From contig NZ_AZGF01000020.1 of the NCBI RefSeq assembly GCF_001434475.1, forward strand, positions 1 to 42,521: a stretch of DNA of 42,521 nt. Direction: 5' to 3'. This document shows positions 18,444 through 28,030 of the stretch, piece by piece. The translations under genes were made by a program, and so were the position numbers. Each line of letters starts with the position of its first letter. Within the stretch, counting starts at the first letter, position 1. Source of the DNA: Paucilactobacillus suebicus DSM 5007 = KCTC 3549. Lineage in GTDB: Bacteria > Bacillota > Bacilli > Lactobacillales > Lactobacillaceae. A model generated the notes under the pieces. It saw only the letters and a list, made by a program, of their open reading frames with translations. It searched no databases and was not told where the DNA came from.

Positions 18444-18486
18444 TAAAAAAAGACGTAAATTCAAAATTGAATTTACGTCTTATACG
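18444..18486 (-). terminator. Attenuator terminator of the cysK operon
   Basis: On the minus strand a perfect 15-bp inverted repeat (AAGACGTAAATTCAA at 18467-18481; TTGAATTTACGTCTT at 18450-18464) runs into seven T residues, 23-30 bp before cysK. It stops transcription before the operon, so it is regulatory. Its 5' arm and preceding bases (CGTATAAGACGT, 18475-18486) can instead pair with an upstream segment (18543-18554). Confidence 0.85.
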
Positions 18487-18520
18487 ATTCATCCCGATTT
18501 AATTGAGTGCTAGTTTAAAT

Positions 18521-18613
18521 TTAGGCACACCAACTAGTGGGTCGCATAAGACGCGATCCACAGCAACATGCAGCAGCAATACTATTATTTGCGTTGATGT
18601 ATGTTTGTGTCAT
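18521..18613 (-). CDS. Cysteine leader peptide (30 aa) controlling the cysK operon
   Basis: A 30-codon ORF with a strong ribosome site (GGAGGT, 7 nt spacing). It contains three consecutive Cys codons TGT-TGC-TGT (codons 16-18, within AAACCCGS) and a fourth Cys codon near the end (WCA, codon 29). Five nt after the Cys run lies GCGTCTTATGCG (18554-18543). That segment can be held in a protector hairpin (18559-18539) or can pair over 12 bp with the base of the terminator. A ribosome stalled at the Cys codons would mask the protector arm and free the antiterminator, so cysteine shortage should turn the operon on. The peptide itself probably has no further role. Confidence 0.85.
   Translation of the reverse strand: MTQTYINANNSIAAACCCGSRLMRPTSWCA
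18539..18559 (-). promoter_or_regulatory. Protector (anti-antiterminator) hairpin of the cys leader
   Basis: GGATCGC pairs with GCGACCC (6 bp, one A-C mismatch) around the 7-nt loop GTCTTAT. It starts directly after the third Cys codon. The loop and its flanks are the antiterminator strand, so forming this hairpin favours termination. Confidence 0.65.
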
Positions 18614-18640
18614 TCAAACTACCTCCAATTGATTGAAATC

Positions 18641-18669
18641 AGAATACCTTAGTTTTTTTAACATGTCAA
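18641..18669 (-). promoter_or_regulatory. Promoter of the cysteine leader and cysK operon
   Basis: A consensus -35 TTGACA (18664-18669) and TATTCT (18641-18646) are separated by exactly 17 bp. Transcription would start near 18634, about 20 nt before the leader ATG. Confidence 0.8.
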
Positions 18670-18798
18670 ATAAAAAAATATTATTTTTAGCTTATTTGAT
18701 GTTATTAAATATTGAATAAATACCGCTACTATCAGCTATATTGTAACCTTTTGTAAAATAAAATTTTATTTACAATACGCTGTTTTTGATGATTTCTT
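18670..18798. other. AT-rich spacer with a 25-bp near-palindrome
   Basis: There is no ORF here. A near-perfect AT-rich palindrome (TTGTAAAATA ... TATTTACAA, 18751-18775) lies about 80 bp upstream of the cys promoter -35 box. It could bind a regulator, but I cannot assign one. Confidence 0.4.
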
Positions 18799-19056
18799 CC
18801 TAGTCGTGCAATTCTCCACAGATGCTCAATATATAAGGGTCGCTAGGACATTGATCGCATAGTTCGTATTGTATTTTACTGCTGCCTAGTCGTGCAATTC
18901 CCCACAGATGCTCAATATATGAGGGTCGCCAGGACATTGATCGCATAGTTCGTATTGTATTTTACTGCTGCCTAGTCGTGCAATTCTCCACAGATGTTCA
19001 ATATATAAGGGCCACCAGGACATCAATCGCATAGTTCGCGATCAACGTCCTGGTGG
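18799..19056. repeat. Three tandem 86-bp repeats
   Basis: Units begin CCTAGTCGTGCAATTC at 18799, 18885 and 18971, exactly 86 bp apart. Each holds the outer arm, core (CACAGATG) and inner arm of the left half of the hairpin at 18978-19093. The first two units share nearly all bases. The third differs in the inner arm (CCACCAGGAC) and diverges after the loop. Confidence 0.85.
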
Positions 19057-19093
19057 CTCTTATATATCAGCATCTAACCGTGGAGAATTGCAC
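18978..19093 (-). repeat. Long intergenic hairpin after ispE (variable-arm repeat family, copy 2)
   Basis: A 116-nt palindrome: 14-nt outer arms (GTGCAATTCTCCAC at 18978-18991 with 19080-19093), left core AGATGTTCA, right core CAGCATCTAACC, inner arms of 21 nt (19001-19021 with 19047-19067, pairing except one G-T position) and a loop that can fold further. It begins 2 nt after the ispE stop. Geometry and core match the copy after pyrG, but the arms do not. Confidence 0.8.
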
Positions 19094-19095
19094 TG

Positions 19096-19950
19096 TTATA
19101 ATGCCCTAACCAAATAAACCTCGTGACAAAATCCTCGCAAACTATTTTGTAGGCGTTTTGCTCTTGATAATTTTTTGCATACTCCAAATACCGTGGGACC
19201 CGTTCCACTCATTTGGGCCGTTTCTGCCCCATGCATCAGCATTTTTTGTTTTAGTTTCGTTATTTCTGGGTATGAACGATTGGTCAGTGGTTCGAGAACA
19301 TTACCCATGGCTTTAAATAATAATTCTTCGTTGCTCGTTTCCAATCCTTCAATAATCTGATCAATATCCACATTGTGATTCAAATGTTCGTAATCAATTT
19401 TTTTTAAAATCGTAGGGGTTGATACACTAACTTTAGGTTTAGCAATTACCACTGGATAATGTGGAAATGGATCAAGGAGTTCAATTTTTTCTCCATGTCC
19501 TGTAACGTGTGCGGTTTGATTGTAAACACAGTAAGGAACGTCAGAATCAATTGTCAACGAAATAGTCGCTAATTCCTCCAGGCTCAGTCCTAAATTCCAA
19601 ACTCGATTCAGCGCACGCAATACAGCCGCTGCATCAGCTGATCCGCCACCCAGTCCTGCAGCAACTGGAATATTTTTTTTAATTTTTACCGTGACGCCAT
19701 CTCGTTGGTGAAACCTATTTCTTAAGATATGTACTGCCTGATAGGCTAAATTACGTTGATCATTGGGTAAAAAACCACTATCAGTATAAATCTTAATCTG
19801 TTTGTTTTTTTGATGGACTTCAACATTGACGTAATCTGCCAAGTCAACAGAAGTCATCACCATATTCCACTGCGGTGACCCATCCAAATAGCGCATCGGT
19901 GTATCCAGTCCCAGATTGATCTTAGCTGGTGCTTTTTCGATTACGTTCAC
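19096..19950 (-). CDS. ispE: 4-diphosphocytidyl-2-C-methyl-D-erythritol kinase (IspE) homologue
   Basis: A GHMP kinase of 284 residues with AKINLGL at the N-terminus, the ATP loop PVAAGLGGGSADAAA and the C-terminal MSGTGPTVFG motif. IspE phosphorylates CDP-methylerythritol in the MEP isoprenoid pathway. This genome also carries HMG-CoA reductase of the mevalonate route, so the role here is open. The GTG start at 19950 has AAGGAGG 8 nt upstream; more upstream starts lack a site and would overlap the promoter. It follows ksgA and veg as in many Firmicutes. Confidence 0.93.
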   Translation of the reverse strand: MNVIEKAPAKINLGLDTPMRYLDGSPQWNMVMTSVDLADYVNVEVHQKNKQIKIYTDSGFLPNDQRNLAYQAVHILRNRFHQRDGVTVKIKKNIPVAAGLGGGSADAAAVLRALNRVWNLGLSLEELATISLTIDSDVPYCVYNQTAHVTGHGEKIELLDPFPHYPVVIAKPKVSVSTPTILKKIDYEHLNHNVDIDQIIEGLETSNEELLFKAMGNVLEPLTNRSYPEITKLKQKMLMHGAETAQMSGTGPTVFGVCKKLSRAKRLQNSLRGFCHEVYLVRAL

Positions 19951-19987
19951 TGGATGCGCCTCCTTAAAAACTGTTTTATTAAAAATA

Positions 19988-20016
19988 ATTATACTAATTA
20001 AATGAGCTATCGGCAA
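19988..20016 (-). promoter_or_regulatory. Predicted ispE promoter
   Basis: TTGCCG (20011-20016) and a perfect TATAAT (19988-19993) 17 bp apart, about 38 bp before the GTG start. Confidence 0.7.
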
Positions 20017-20066
20017 CGATCGGTTACCATGAATAAAAAATTATTAAGTTTAAAATTAATAAACTA

Positions 20067-20100
20067 AAAAAACCAATGATTAAAATCATTGGCGTTTTTA
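20067..20100 (-). terminator. Terminator after veg
   Basis: An 8-bp perfect stem (CCAATGAT / ATCATTGG) with a TAAA loop and T runs on both sides, just after the veg stop. Confidence 0.85.
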
Positions 20101-20101
20101 G

Positions 20102-20350
20102 TTAAATTATTGGATCGTCTTCAAAATCAATTTCGATGTTCTTAGTCAACACATCAGTGTAACTATAAGAAACTCGTTCAAATGAATTTTCATCTTGATT
20201 TAAATCGACTACGAAAACTGCTGGGTAGGTTTCACTTAAAACGCCATGACGTTTAGTGACTTTCTTGCGCCCTGCCTGCGCAACGACTAACAACTTGTCA
20301 CCCACTCGGGCGTCAAGTTTAGCTTTGATGCTCGCAATTGTTATTGGCAT
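20102..20350 (-). CDS. veg: Veg family protein
   Basis: 82 residues beginning MPITIASIKAKLDARVGDKL, typical of Veg, a small SH3-like beta-barrel protein conserved between ksgA and ispE in Firmicutes. In Bacillus it is highly expressed and affects biofilm formation, but its molecular role is unclear. The ATG at 20350 has GAGGTG at a normal distance. The GTG three codons upstream is part of that ribosome site. Confidence 0.93.
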   Translation of the reverse strand: MPITIASIKAKLDARVGDKLLVVAQAGRKKVTKRHGVLSETYPAVFVVDLNQDENSFERVSYSYTDVLTKNIEIDFEDDPII

Positions 20351-20436
20351 CCAATTCACCTCACTGTGAAACTATTATACGCCTGTTTCACAAAAATTGC
20401 AAATTTTACCATACTTATCTAAAATTAGCAAGGTCT

Positions 20437-21333
20437 CTATTGCATTAAATTACGCTGTTTAAGTTGATTTGCCAGTAAAATAAATTGGTCAAGTGATAAC
20501 GATTCCGGTCGAATTGTTGGCGAAATATTCAAATCTTCTAGTAATTGCAGCGATTGCTTTTTAATCTCTGCACCCTTTCCAAGAACTGATTGCAGATTAT
20601 TGGACAACGTTTTACGTCGATGGCTAAAACAGCCCTTAATTAACCTAAATAAGAGTTTCTCATCATCAGGCTTGACGGCCAATTCTTTTTTTCTAGGTTC
20701 TAGCGACACAATTGCAGAATCAACATTAGGAGATGGAACGAATACTGTTCGGGGTACCTCAAAAGCTAGCTCGGCGTCCATTTTGTACTGAACAGTCAAA
20801 GATAGTGTGCCATAGGCCTTGGTGCCCGGATTAGCAGCTAGCCTCTGAGCTACTTCTTTTTGTAACATTACCACTATTTTGGACCATTTCACTTCAGTAT
20901 TTAGTAGCTGTAATAAAATTGGTGTTGTGATGTAATAAGGCAAGTTTGCCACCACTTTAACCGGTTTACTGGGGTCATCAAACTCGCGATCAATTAGCGC
21001 TGCGATATCAACATCAAGAACATCCTGATTAATTACCTTAACATTATCATATTCGCCCAGTACTTCATCCAAAACTGGTAATAAACTAGTGTCAACTTCC
21101 AAAGCGACAACTTGACCAGCAGCTAACGCTAGCTGTTCAGTTAACGCACCAATTCCTGGCCCAATTTCAATTACATTATCTTCAGGACCAACATCAGCTG
21201 CACTAACAATTTTCGACAGAACGTTGAGATCAGTCAGGAAGTTCTGTCCCAAACTTTTTTTTGCTCTCAATCCATATCGTTCCATGATCGCACGAGTTCT
21301 CACTCGGCTGCCTACTTCTGGTTTTTGATTCAT
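20437..21333 (-). CDS. ksgA: 16S rRNA dimethyladenosine transferase
   Basis: KsgA (RsmA) dimethylates two adjacent adenines near the 3' end of 16S rRNA during 30S assembly. The 298-residue protein shows GQNFLTD, the SAM loop [13 protein letters not shown] and the catalytic NLPYYITTP. The ribosome site GGAGGAATGAA lies inside the end of rnmV, whose stop is 1 bp away, so the two are coupled. Loss of this enzyme gives kasugamycin resistance in other bacteria. Confidence 0.97.
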   Translation of the reverse strand: MNQKPEVGSRVRTRAIMERYGLRAKKSLGQNFLTDLNVLSKIVSAADVGPEDNVIEIGPGIGALTEQLALAAGQVVALEVDTSLLPVLDEVLGEYDNVKVINQDVLDVDIAALIDREFDDPSKPVKVVANLPYYITTPILLQLLNTEVKWSKIVVMLQKEVAQRLAANPGTKAYGTLSLTVQYKMDAELAFEVPRTVFVPSPNVDSAIVSLEPRKKELAVKPDDEKLLFRLIKGCFSHRRKTLSNNLQSVLGKGAEIKKQSLQLLEDLNISPTIRPESLSLDQFILLANQLKQRNLMQ

Positions 21334-21334
21334 T

Positions 21335-21892
21335 TCATTCCTCCGTTATTTGATCAACTGCTTGGTCAAATTTCTGTTTCTGAATTCTAAACATATTTAA
21401 CCTCTTAAGCAATTGTTTCCCGTTCCCGTACCCAATTCCTAAAATATCACCCAATTGTTCACGCCGGCGTTTAGAATCTGGATCATTAATTAACTTAGCT
21501 TGTCTGAGATCACTGGCAGTGATTTCAGGTTTTGCTTCAGAGCTTTCCTGAGTGTACAAATCGGTAAGAGCTCTCTGAATGACATCTGGCGTCGCGTGTT
21601 CAACGCCCAAGCTACCTCCCGCAAGTTCAGGTACGCCCTCACTTCTTTTAATAAATGCATGTTTAACACCTGGAATTGCCACAGCAATCATTTTTCTAAT
21701 ACGTTCACCATTAAAGTCCGGATCTGTGAACACAATCAATCCACGAGATTGCTGTAATTTCTTAAGCCTTTCAATATCTTGAGACGACAAAGCAGACCCA
21801 TTCGTTTCGAACGTGTCTGCATTGACTGCCTGCGCAATTCTTTTAGTATCATCCTTGCCTTCAACAACAAGTACTTCCTTAATTTTTTGCAT
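21335..21892 (-). CDS. rnmV: Ribonuclease M5
   Basis: A TOPRIM nuclease that matures 5S rRNA in low-GC Gram-positives. The 185-residue protein begins [15 protein letters not shown] (catalytic Glu of the TOPRIM fold) and has [12 protein letters not shown] (DxD motif). The ATG at 21892 has GGGAG 5 nt upstream. It overlaps the tatD end by 14 bp and abuts ksgA, a gene order widely conserved in Firmicutes. Confidence 0.95.
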   Translation of the reverse strand: MQKIKEVLVVEGKDDTKRIAQAVNADTFETNGSALSSQDIERLKKLQQSRGLIVFTDPDFNGERIRKMIAVAIPGVKHAFIKRSEGVPELAGGSLGVEHATPDVIQRALTDLYTQESSEAKPEITASDLRQAKLINDPDSKRRREQLGDILGIGYGNGKQLLKRLNMFRIQKQKFDQAVDQITEE

Positions 21893-22688
21893 TTTGACTC
21901 CCGAAAAGTTGTACGGTATTTGCAAAAGTAGCATCAGCAATTTCTTTGGGTGTCACTTCACGTAACTCAGCGATTGCATCAACCACAAACTTGGTGAAAC
22001 CAGGCTCATTTTGTTTTCCCCGGTACGGTGTGGGGGTTAGGTAAGGCGCATCAGTTTCTACCAGCATCATATCAATCGGAGTCTGTTTAACAGAATCATG
22101 GACCTCGTGTGCATTTTTAAAACTTGCTACACCACTATATGAAATATGCATCCCCAGATCTAAGAACTTCTTCAACCACTCTGGATCACCGTTAAAGCTA
22201 TGCATTACACCACCAATGTCCCGCACATCCGCAGCTTTTAATATATTGTAAGTATCTTCAAAAGCATCACGATCGTGCACAGAAATTGGCAAGTGCAAAT
22301 TCTTAGCAATCTCAACCTGTCTAGCAAAAACCTTGCGTTGAACATCCTGTGGTGATGAATCCCAGTGATAGTCAAGCCCCATCTCGCCCATTGCGACAAC
22401 CTCGTCATCATCCAGTTGAGCAATTAACTTTTCTTCAACATCCTCATTGTAATACTTGGAGTCTTCTGGATGCCACCCAACAATTGCATGTAAATTATCG
22501 TATTCATGAGCTAGTTTCAAAGCTCGTTCGTTCAAAATCGCATTTGAACCAACAATATTCATCTCGTTTACACCAAAATGCTTGGCGCGAGCCATATAAG
22601 CTGGAACTTCATCATAAAATGTGTCATCGTTCAAATGAGTATGTGAATCGTAAATATTTAGTTTTTGTTCGTGATTGTAGATTGCCAT
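21879..22688 (-). CDS. tatD: TatD family metal-dependent DNase
   Basis: A 269-residue TIM-barrel hydrolase with the metal motif DSHTHLND near the start, GEMGLDYHW in the middle and VETDAPYLTP near the end. TatD enzymes have 3'-5' exonuclease activity and are linked to repair of oxidised DNA. The ATG at 22688 follows AGAGGAG by 7-8 nt; the frame is open further upstream without a ribosome site. It lies downstream of metG. Confidence 0.94.
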   Translation of the reverse strand: MAIYNHEQKLNIYDSHTHLNDDTFYDEVPAYMARAKHFGVNEMNIVGSNAILNERALKLAHEYDNLHAIVGWHPEDSKYYNEDVEEKLIAQLDDDEVVAMGEMGLDYHWDSSPQDVQRKVFARQVEIAKNLHLPISVHDRDAFEDTYNILKAADVRDIGGVMHSFNGDPEWLKKFLDLGMHISYSGVASFKNAHEVHDSVKQTPIDMMLVETDAPYLTPTPYRGKQNEPGFTKFVVDAIAELREVTPKEIADATFANTVQLFGSQNAKN

Positions 22689-22833
22689 GGCTTGTCTCCT
22701 CTGTAATGGCCTGATTATTAGATTATTGAACCTCACTGTCCAACTATGTATAACCAAAAAATAAATTTATTTTTTGGTGATATTAAGTTCTATTGAATAC
22801 CATAAATTTCTTAATAGTTTCAAATTAACGGAT

Positions 22834-22885
22834 AAGTGTCTCTGACAACGATCATAAAGTTCATGATTAATGTCAGAGACACTGT
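22834..22885 (-). repeat. Hairpin between metG and tatD
   Basis: An 11-bp perfect inverted repeat (GTGTCTCTGAC / GTCAGAGACAC) encloses a second small stem (ATCAT / ATGAT). No T run follows, so it is an uncertain terminator. It lies about 30 bp past the metG stop and lacks the core of the pyrG and ispE hairpins. Confidence 0.6.
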
Positions 22886-22915
22886 CAAACAATATTCTTA
22901 TTACTGCAAATCTTT

Positions 22916-24973
<2,058 letters not shown>

Positions 24974-25070
24974 TTAAAATTAGTACACATTAACTAGTAG
25001 TATAGCAAATATGTAGGTAAAGTGCGAACAGAACTCCTTGATTTACTGGAACTTAGCCGAATAATCAAGA

Positions 25071-25931
25071 CTAAAATAAATCTAATTGTTCTGGTGGTCT
25101 TTTAGCCAAACCATTAAATTTGAGGTTCATCATTTTTTGCAATTGAAGTGCATTATCAGCAGCATCGTGTCCTGAATTATTATTGAAAATCACACATACT
25201 TCCTTCACCTGTGGTTTAATTTTATCAATTGCTTGCTTTAATTGTTCCAATTCTGTTTCATTGTAGCGATACAAAGTTCTCTTCTTGCGCCATTCTGGGC
25301 CGGCATTACCCCACCCCTCCAAGTTACGACCGTGTAATCTGATAAATGCTAGATGAGGACTGGTAACCGATAAATTAAATGGGACAGAACCAATTGCGGT
25401 CTGAGCCTCATCAGCGGCTACTAGCGTAAATTTAAGATCTTTAAAATATTCAGTCAACTGGTTAAAAATAACAGGATCAAACCATGATGCGTTACGAAAC
25501 TCAACTGAAATTGGCGTAGTAGGCATCATTGCCCTAATTTTTCTCAAATACGTAAAATTATCCGGTTCAGCTTTAAAATAGGGTGGAAACTGAAACAAAA
25601 CTGTTTTTAGTTGGTTTGTTGCAACCAGCGGCTGTAACATTTGCTGATAATCTTGAAATATTTTTCGCCTTGCTTCATCGGTCACTGGATCTTTCATGCG
25701 ATCGTCCTGTGGATGCATTGTCATTTCGCGATTAGCTTTTAAAATAAATTGAAATGTTTCCGGTACTGCAGTCTGCCATTGTCTAACCGTGGAAGTCGTA
25801 GGAATCCCATAAAATGGATTATCAACCTCTACAGTTGGAAATCTTGCCGCATATTCATCAAGCCTGACCTGCCTGTCTTCTTTAATCAACGACGGGTGAT
25901 CAAACCACGTTGTTAGTCCAATTGTTATCAT
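25071..25931 (-). CDS. DUF72 (YecE-like) TIM-barrel protein
   Basis: A 286-residue protein with the DUF72 pattern: ITIGLTTWFDHP at the start, FPTVEVDNPFYGIP, FRNASWF and a C-terminal IFNNNSGHDAADNA segment. The fold is a TIM barrel; no biochemical role is established. AGGAG precedes the ATG. It is transcribed towards metG and separated from the upstream gene by a terminator. Confidence 0.9.
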   Translation of the reverse strand: MITIGLTTWFDHPSLIKEDRQVRLDEYAARFPTVEVDNPFYGIPTTSTVRQWQTAVPETFQFILKANREMTMHPQDDRMKDPVTDEARRKIFQDYQQMLQPLVATNQLKTVLFQFPPYFKAEPDNFTYLRKIRAMMPTTPISVEFRNASWFDPVIFNQLTEYFKDLKFTLVAADEAQTAIGSVPFNLSVTSPHLAFIRLHGRNLEGWGNAGPEWRKKRTLYRYNETELEQLKQAIDKIKPQVKEVCVIFNNNSGHDAADNALQLQKMMNLKFNGLAKRPPEQLDLF

Positions 25932-25942
25932 AAATTAGCTCC

Positions 25943-25971
25943 TAAAAAAAGCGTGCATCTTTAGCACGCTC
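25943..25971 (-). terminator. Terminator after the small membrane protein gene
   Basis: A 7-bp GC-rich stem (AGCGTGC / GCACGCT) followed by seven T residues on the minus strand. Confidence 0.88.
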
Positions 25972-25994
25972 GATAGTTTAATATCTTCTCAATC

Positions 25995-26318
25995 TTAAAA
26001 ACGTTTCAATGCTTGAATCAATTGTGCCTCTTGATCACTCAGACGTCCAGTTAACTGTTTTGACAACGCAATTCCTTGACTACGATAATTTCTACGAATT
26101 ACAGCCAGACACAAGTCAGCCACGGAAATCAATAAAACTACAATCATAGCATCATTTTGAATGAACGTCTGGTTGAACATAACAACCCGTGCACCGCCCA
26201 TCACTACGCATATGATGCCATAAATCATCGCAAAATCGAACAATACTTGTGACATGCGGACAGCCCGCATTTTAGTCACTGTTTTGCTTAATTGTTCAAA
26301 TACCATGTCCCGAGTCAT
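25995..26318 (-). CDS. Small two-helix membrane protein of unknown function
   Basis: 107 residues with two predicted membrane helices (around VLFDFAMIYGIICVVMGG and MIVVLLISVADLCLAVI) between charged ends. I do not recognise a family. ATG at 26318 is preferred because GAGG lies 8 nt upstream; two earlier in-frame starts overlap that site. It lies between the sirtuin and DUF72 genes and ends at a terminator. Confidence 0.75.
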   Translation of the reverse strand: MTRDMVFEQLSKTVTKMRAVRMSQVLFDFAMIYGIICVVMGGARVVMFNQTFIQNDAMIVVLLISVADLCLAVIRRNYRSQGIALSKQLTGRLSDQEAQLIQALKRF

Positions 26319-26372
26319 GATCATCACCTCTTACGTCAATTGTAACCGATTTCATAGGTGAAATAAACATTT

Positions 26373-27071
26373 TCACACTTTTAGTTGATCAAAAAAATCC
26401 GTCGCATCCTGTTGAATCATTTCAAATTCAATTGGTAAGTTTAACTTTTCTTGGTTAACCGCAATTACTTGTGAATTGGGATTACGATAATTAAGTAATC
26501 CAGCAAACGGATAAACCCTCATTGAAGTTCCGACAATAACGACTAAATCTGCGCTTTGCAGATAATTTAATGAACGATTAATGGACTTTGATTCAATGCC
26601 TTCATCGTACAAAACAATGTCTGGACGCAATGGACCACCACATTCTTCATGAATTCTATTTTTCAAGTATTCATGCCAATCAACTGATTTACGACATTTT
26701 TCACAATAAACGTTAAACAAATTACCATGAAAATCAACCAAGTTTTTGGTATCAGCCTTTTCGTACAAATTGTCAATATTTTGTGTAATGACTGCAGCAC
26801 GACCCTGGTTAGTCAGAGCTGACTGCTTTTCATGAATAATGTTAGGTTTAGCATCTGGAAAGTACAAATTTTTCTTACAAAAATCGTAGAATCCATCCGG
26901 ATCGGAAGAAAAATAGGCATGACTTAAGTAATACTCAGCATTCTTATTTTGTGTGTACAGACCGTTGGCTGATCTGAAATCTGGAATTCCAGATGCTGTG
27001 GAGACACCTGCCCCTGTTAAAAACACAATGTTATGTGCTTGATCGAACTGTTCTTGAATTGCTTCATCCAT
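26373..27071 (-). CDS. cobB: Sir2-family NAD-dependent protein deacylase
   Basis: A 232-residue sirtuin with GAGVSTASGIPDFRS (NAD binding), TQNID and the catalytic His115 in FHGNLF. The zinc ribbon has Cys123-x-x-Cys126, but the second pair reads His141-x-x-Cys144 where most sirtuins have two Cys, so zinc may be bound by CCHC or not at all. It removes acyl groups from lysines using NAD. It starts 4 bp after the HExxH gene. Confidence 0.9.
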   Translation of the reverse strand: MDEAIQEQFDQAHNIVFLTGAGVSTASGIPDFRSANGLYTQNKNAEYYLSHAYFSSDPDGFYDFCKKNLYFPDAKPNIIHEKQSALTNQGRAAVITQNIDNLYEKADTKNLVDFHGNLFNVYCEKCRKSVDWHEYLKNRIHEECGGPLRPDIVLYDEGIESKSINRSLNYLQSADLVVIVGTSMRVYPFAGLLNYRNPNSQVIAVNQEKLNLPIEFEMIQQDATDFFDQLKV

Positions 27072-27075
27072 TAGA

Positions 27076-28029
27076 TTACTTCCTTACACTGTATGGCATA
27101 TTAATTTCTGTCAACAACTCTTGTACTGTCTTGTCATAAGTATCTTTAAAAAAGGTATCAGTTTTGCCCTTTGGCGGTTCAATCACAAATGAATTTTGAC
27201 GATCGCCGCGCATCAATCCAATATATGCTTTTTGATTATTATTTTTGTCAGTCATATCAGAGTGAAAAATTTCAAACAATTGGCGAACTTCAAGTCTTAA
27301 TTGTCGTTCACTAAATACGCCCGATAAAGTGGTAAATTCATTGTTATGCAATGCTGGCAAGCCCCAGTCAGCCATCTGATCATCAAACGCACGGAACAAT
27401 CTGACAATTGCCCGTCTCATAGTAAATTGAGAGTCAATCTTTTTTTGCATGAGCACAGTGTACATATTTTGAGCCGCTGCATATGCTTGCGGATATAGAT
27501 CTTGTAAATGTGTCGCTACTTTATCGATATGATTACCATAAAACACCATTGCGTCTAATAGTGTAAACAAGCGTAGTGTCCGTTCATCGTCCTCTTTATC
27601 GGACTCCTTAGTCAGAGTTTCATCGATGCCCTTCAAGTACAGTTGTTCAACTTGATCGTCAATCAAATTATGATTGCGCTGCTCTTGCACAATCAAGACA
27701 TGCATTGCAGCATTGTAAAGATCCGTCGCCATAATCATTAATTGTTCGTCAAGTTTTTCATCCCCAAAAGTCACTTGGAAAAAGATTTGAGGAAATCCCT
27801 GTAGCATCATTAATAAATGCAAAAGCTCGTGGGAGGCAGTGTAATTCGGCGCGGTAACGTCCGTAACGGTAATTTTGATTCCCCCTGATAGCCCTTCTTG
27901 CTTAGCCTGGTCATGCCTAACATAACCAGTTTTTTGGTCACCAAAATGAACAAGCACCACACCCGGGTACATTTCATTAACTTCATCCAGCAAACTCTGT
28001 GCTTCTTTATTCAAAGTAATTTCTGCCAT
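27076..28029 (-). CDS. HExxH-motif protein of the 'IpaB/EvcA' lactobacillus family
   Basis: A 317-residue, probably cytoplasmic protein with no signal or membrane segment. TASHELLHLLMML (about residues 64-76) is a zinc-peptidase HExxH motif. This type is often named IpaB/EvcA family in lactobacilli, a name without functional support. A metallopeptidase role is inferred from the motif only. It starts 1 bp after mvaA and is followed closely by the sirtuin gene, implying one operon mvaA-this gene-cobB. Confidence 0.7.
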   Translation of the reverse strand: MAEITLNKEAQSLLDEVNEMYPGVVLVHFGDQKTGYVRHDQAKQEGLSGGIKITVTDVTAPNYTASHELLHLLMMLQGFPQIFFQVTFGDEKLDEQLMIMATDLYNAAMHVLIVQEQRNHNLIDDQVEQLYLKGIDETLTKESDKEDDERTLRLFTLLDAMVFYGNHIDKVATHLQDLYPQAYAAAQNMYTVLMQKKIDSQFTMRRAIVRLFRAFDDQMADWGLPALHNNEFTTLSGVFSERQLRLEVRQLFEIFHSDMTDKNNNQKAYIGLMRGDRQNSFVIEPPKGKTDTFFKDTYDKTVQELLTEINMPYSVRK

Positions 28030-28030
28030 A

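Noticed and set aside
18799-19093. CRISPR array
   Set aside because: The repeated unit is a full 86 bp with no alternating unique spacers, and no cas genes are nearby.
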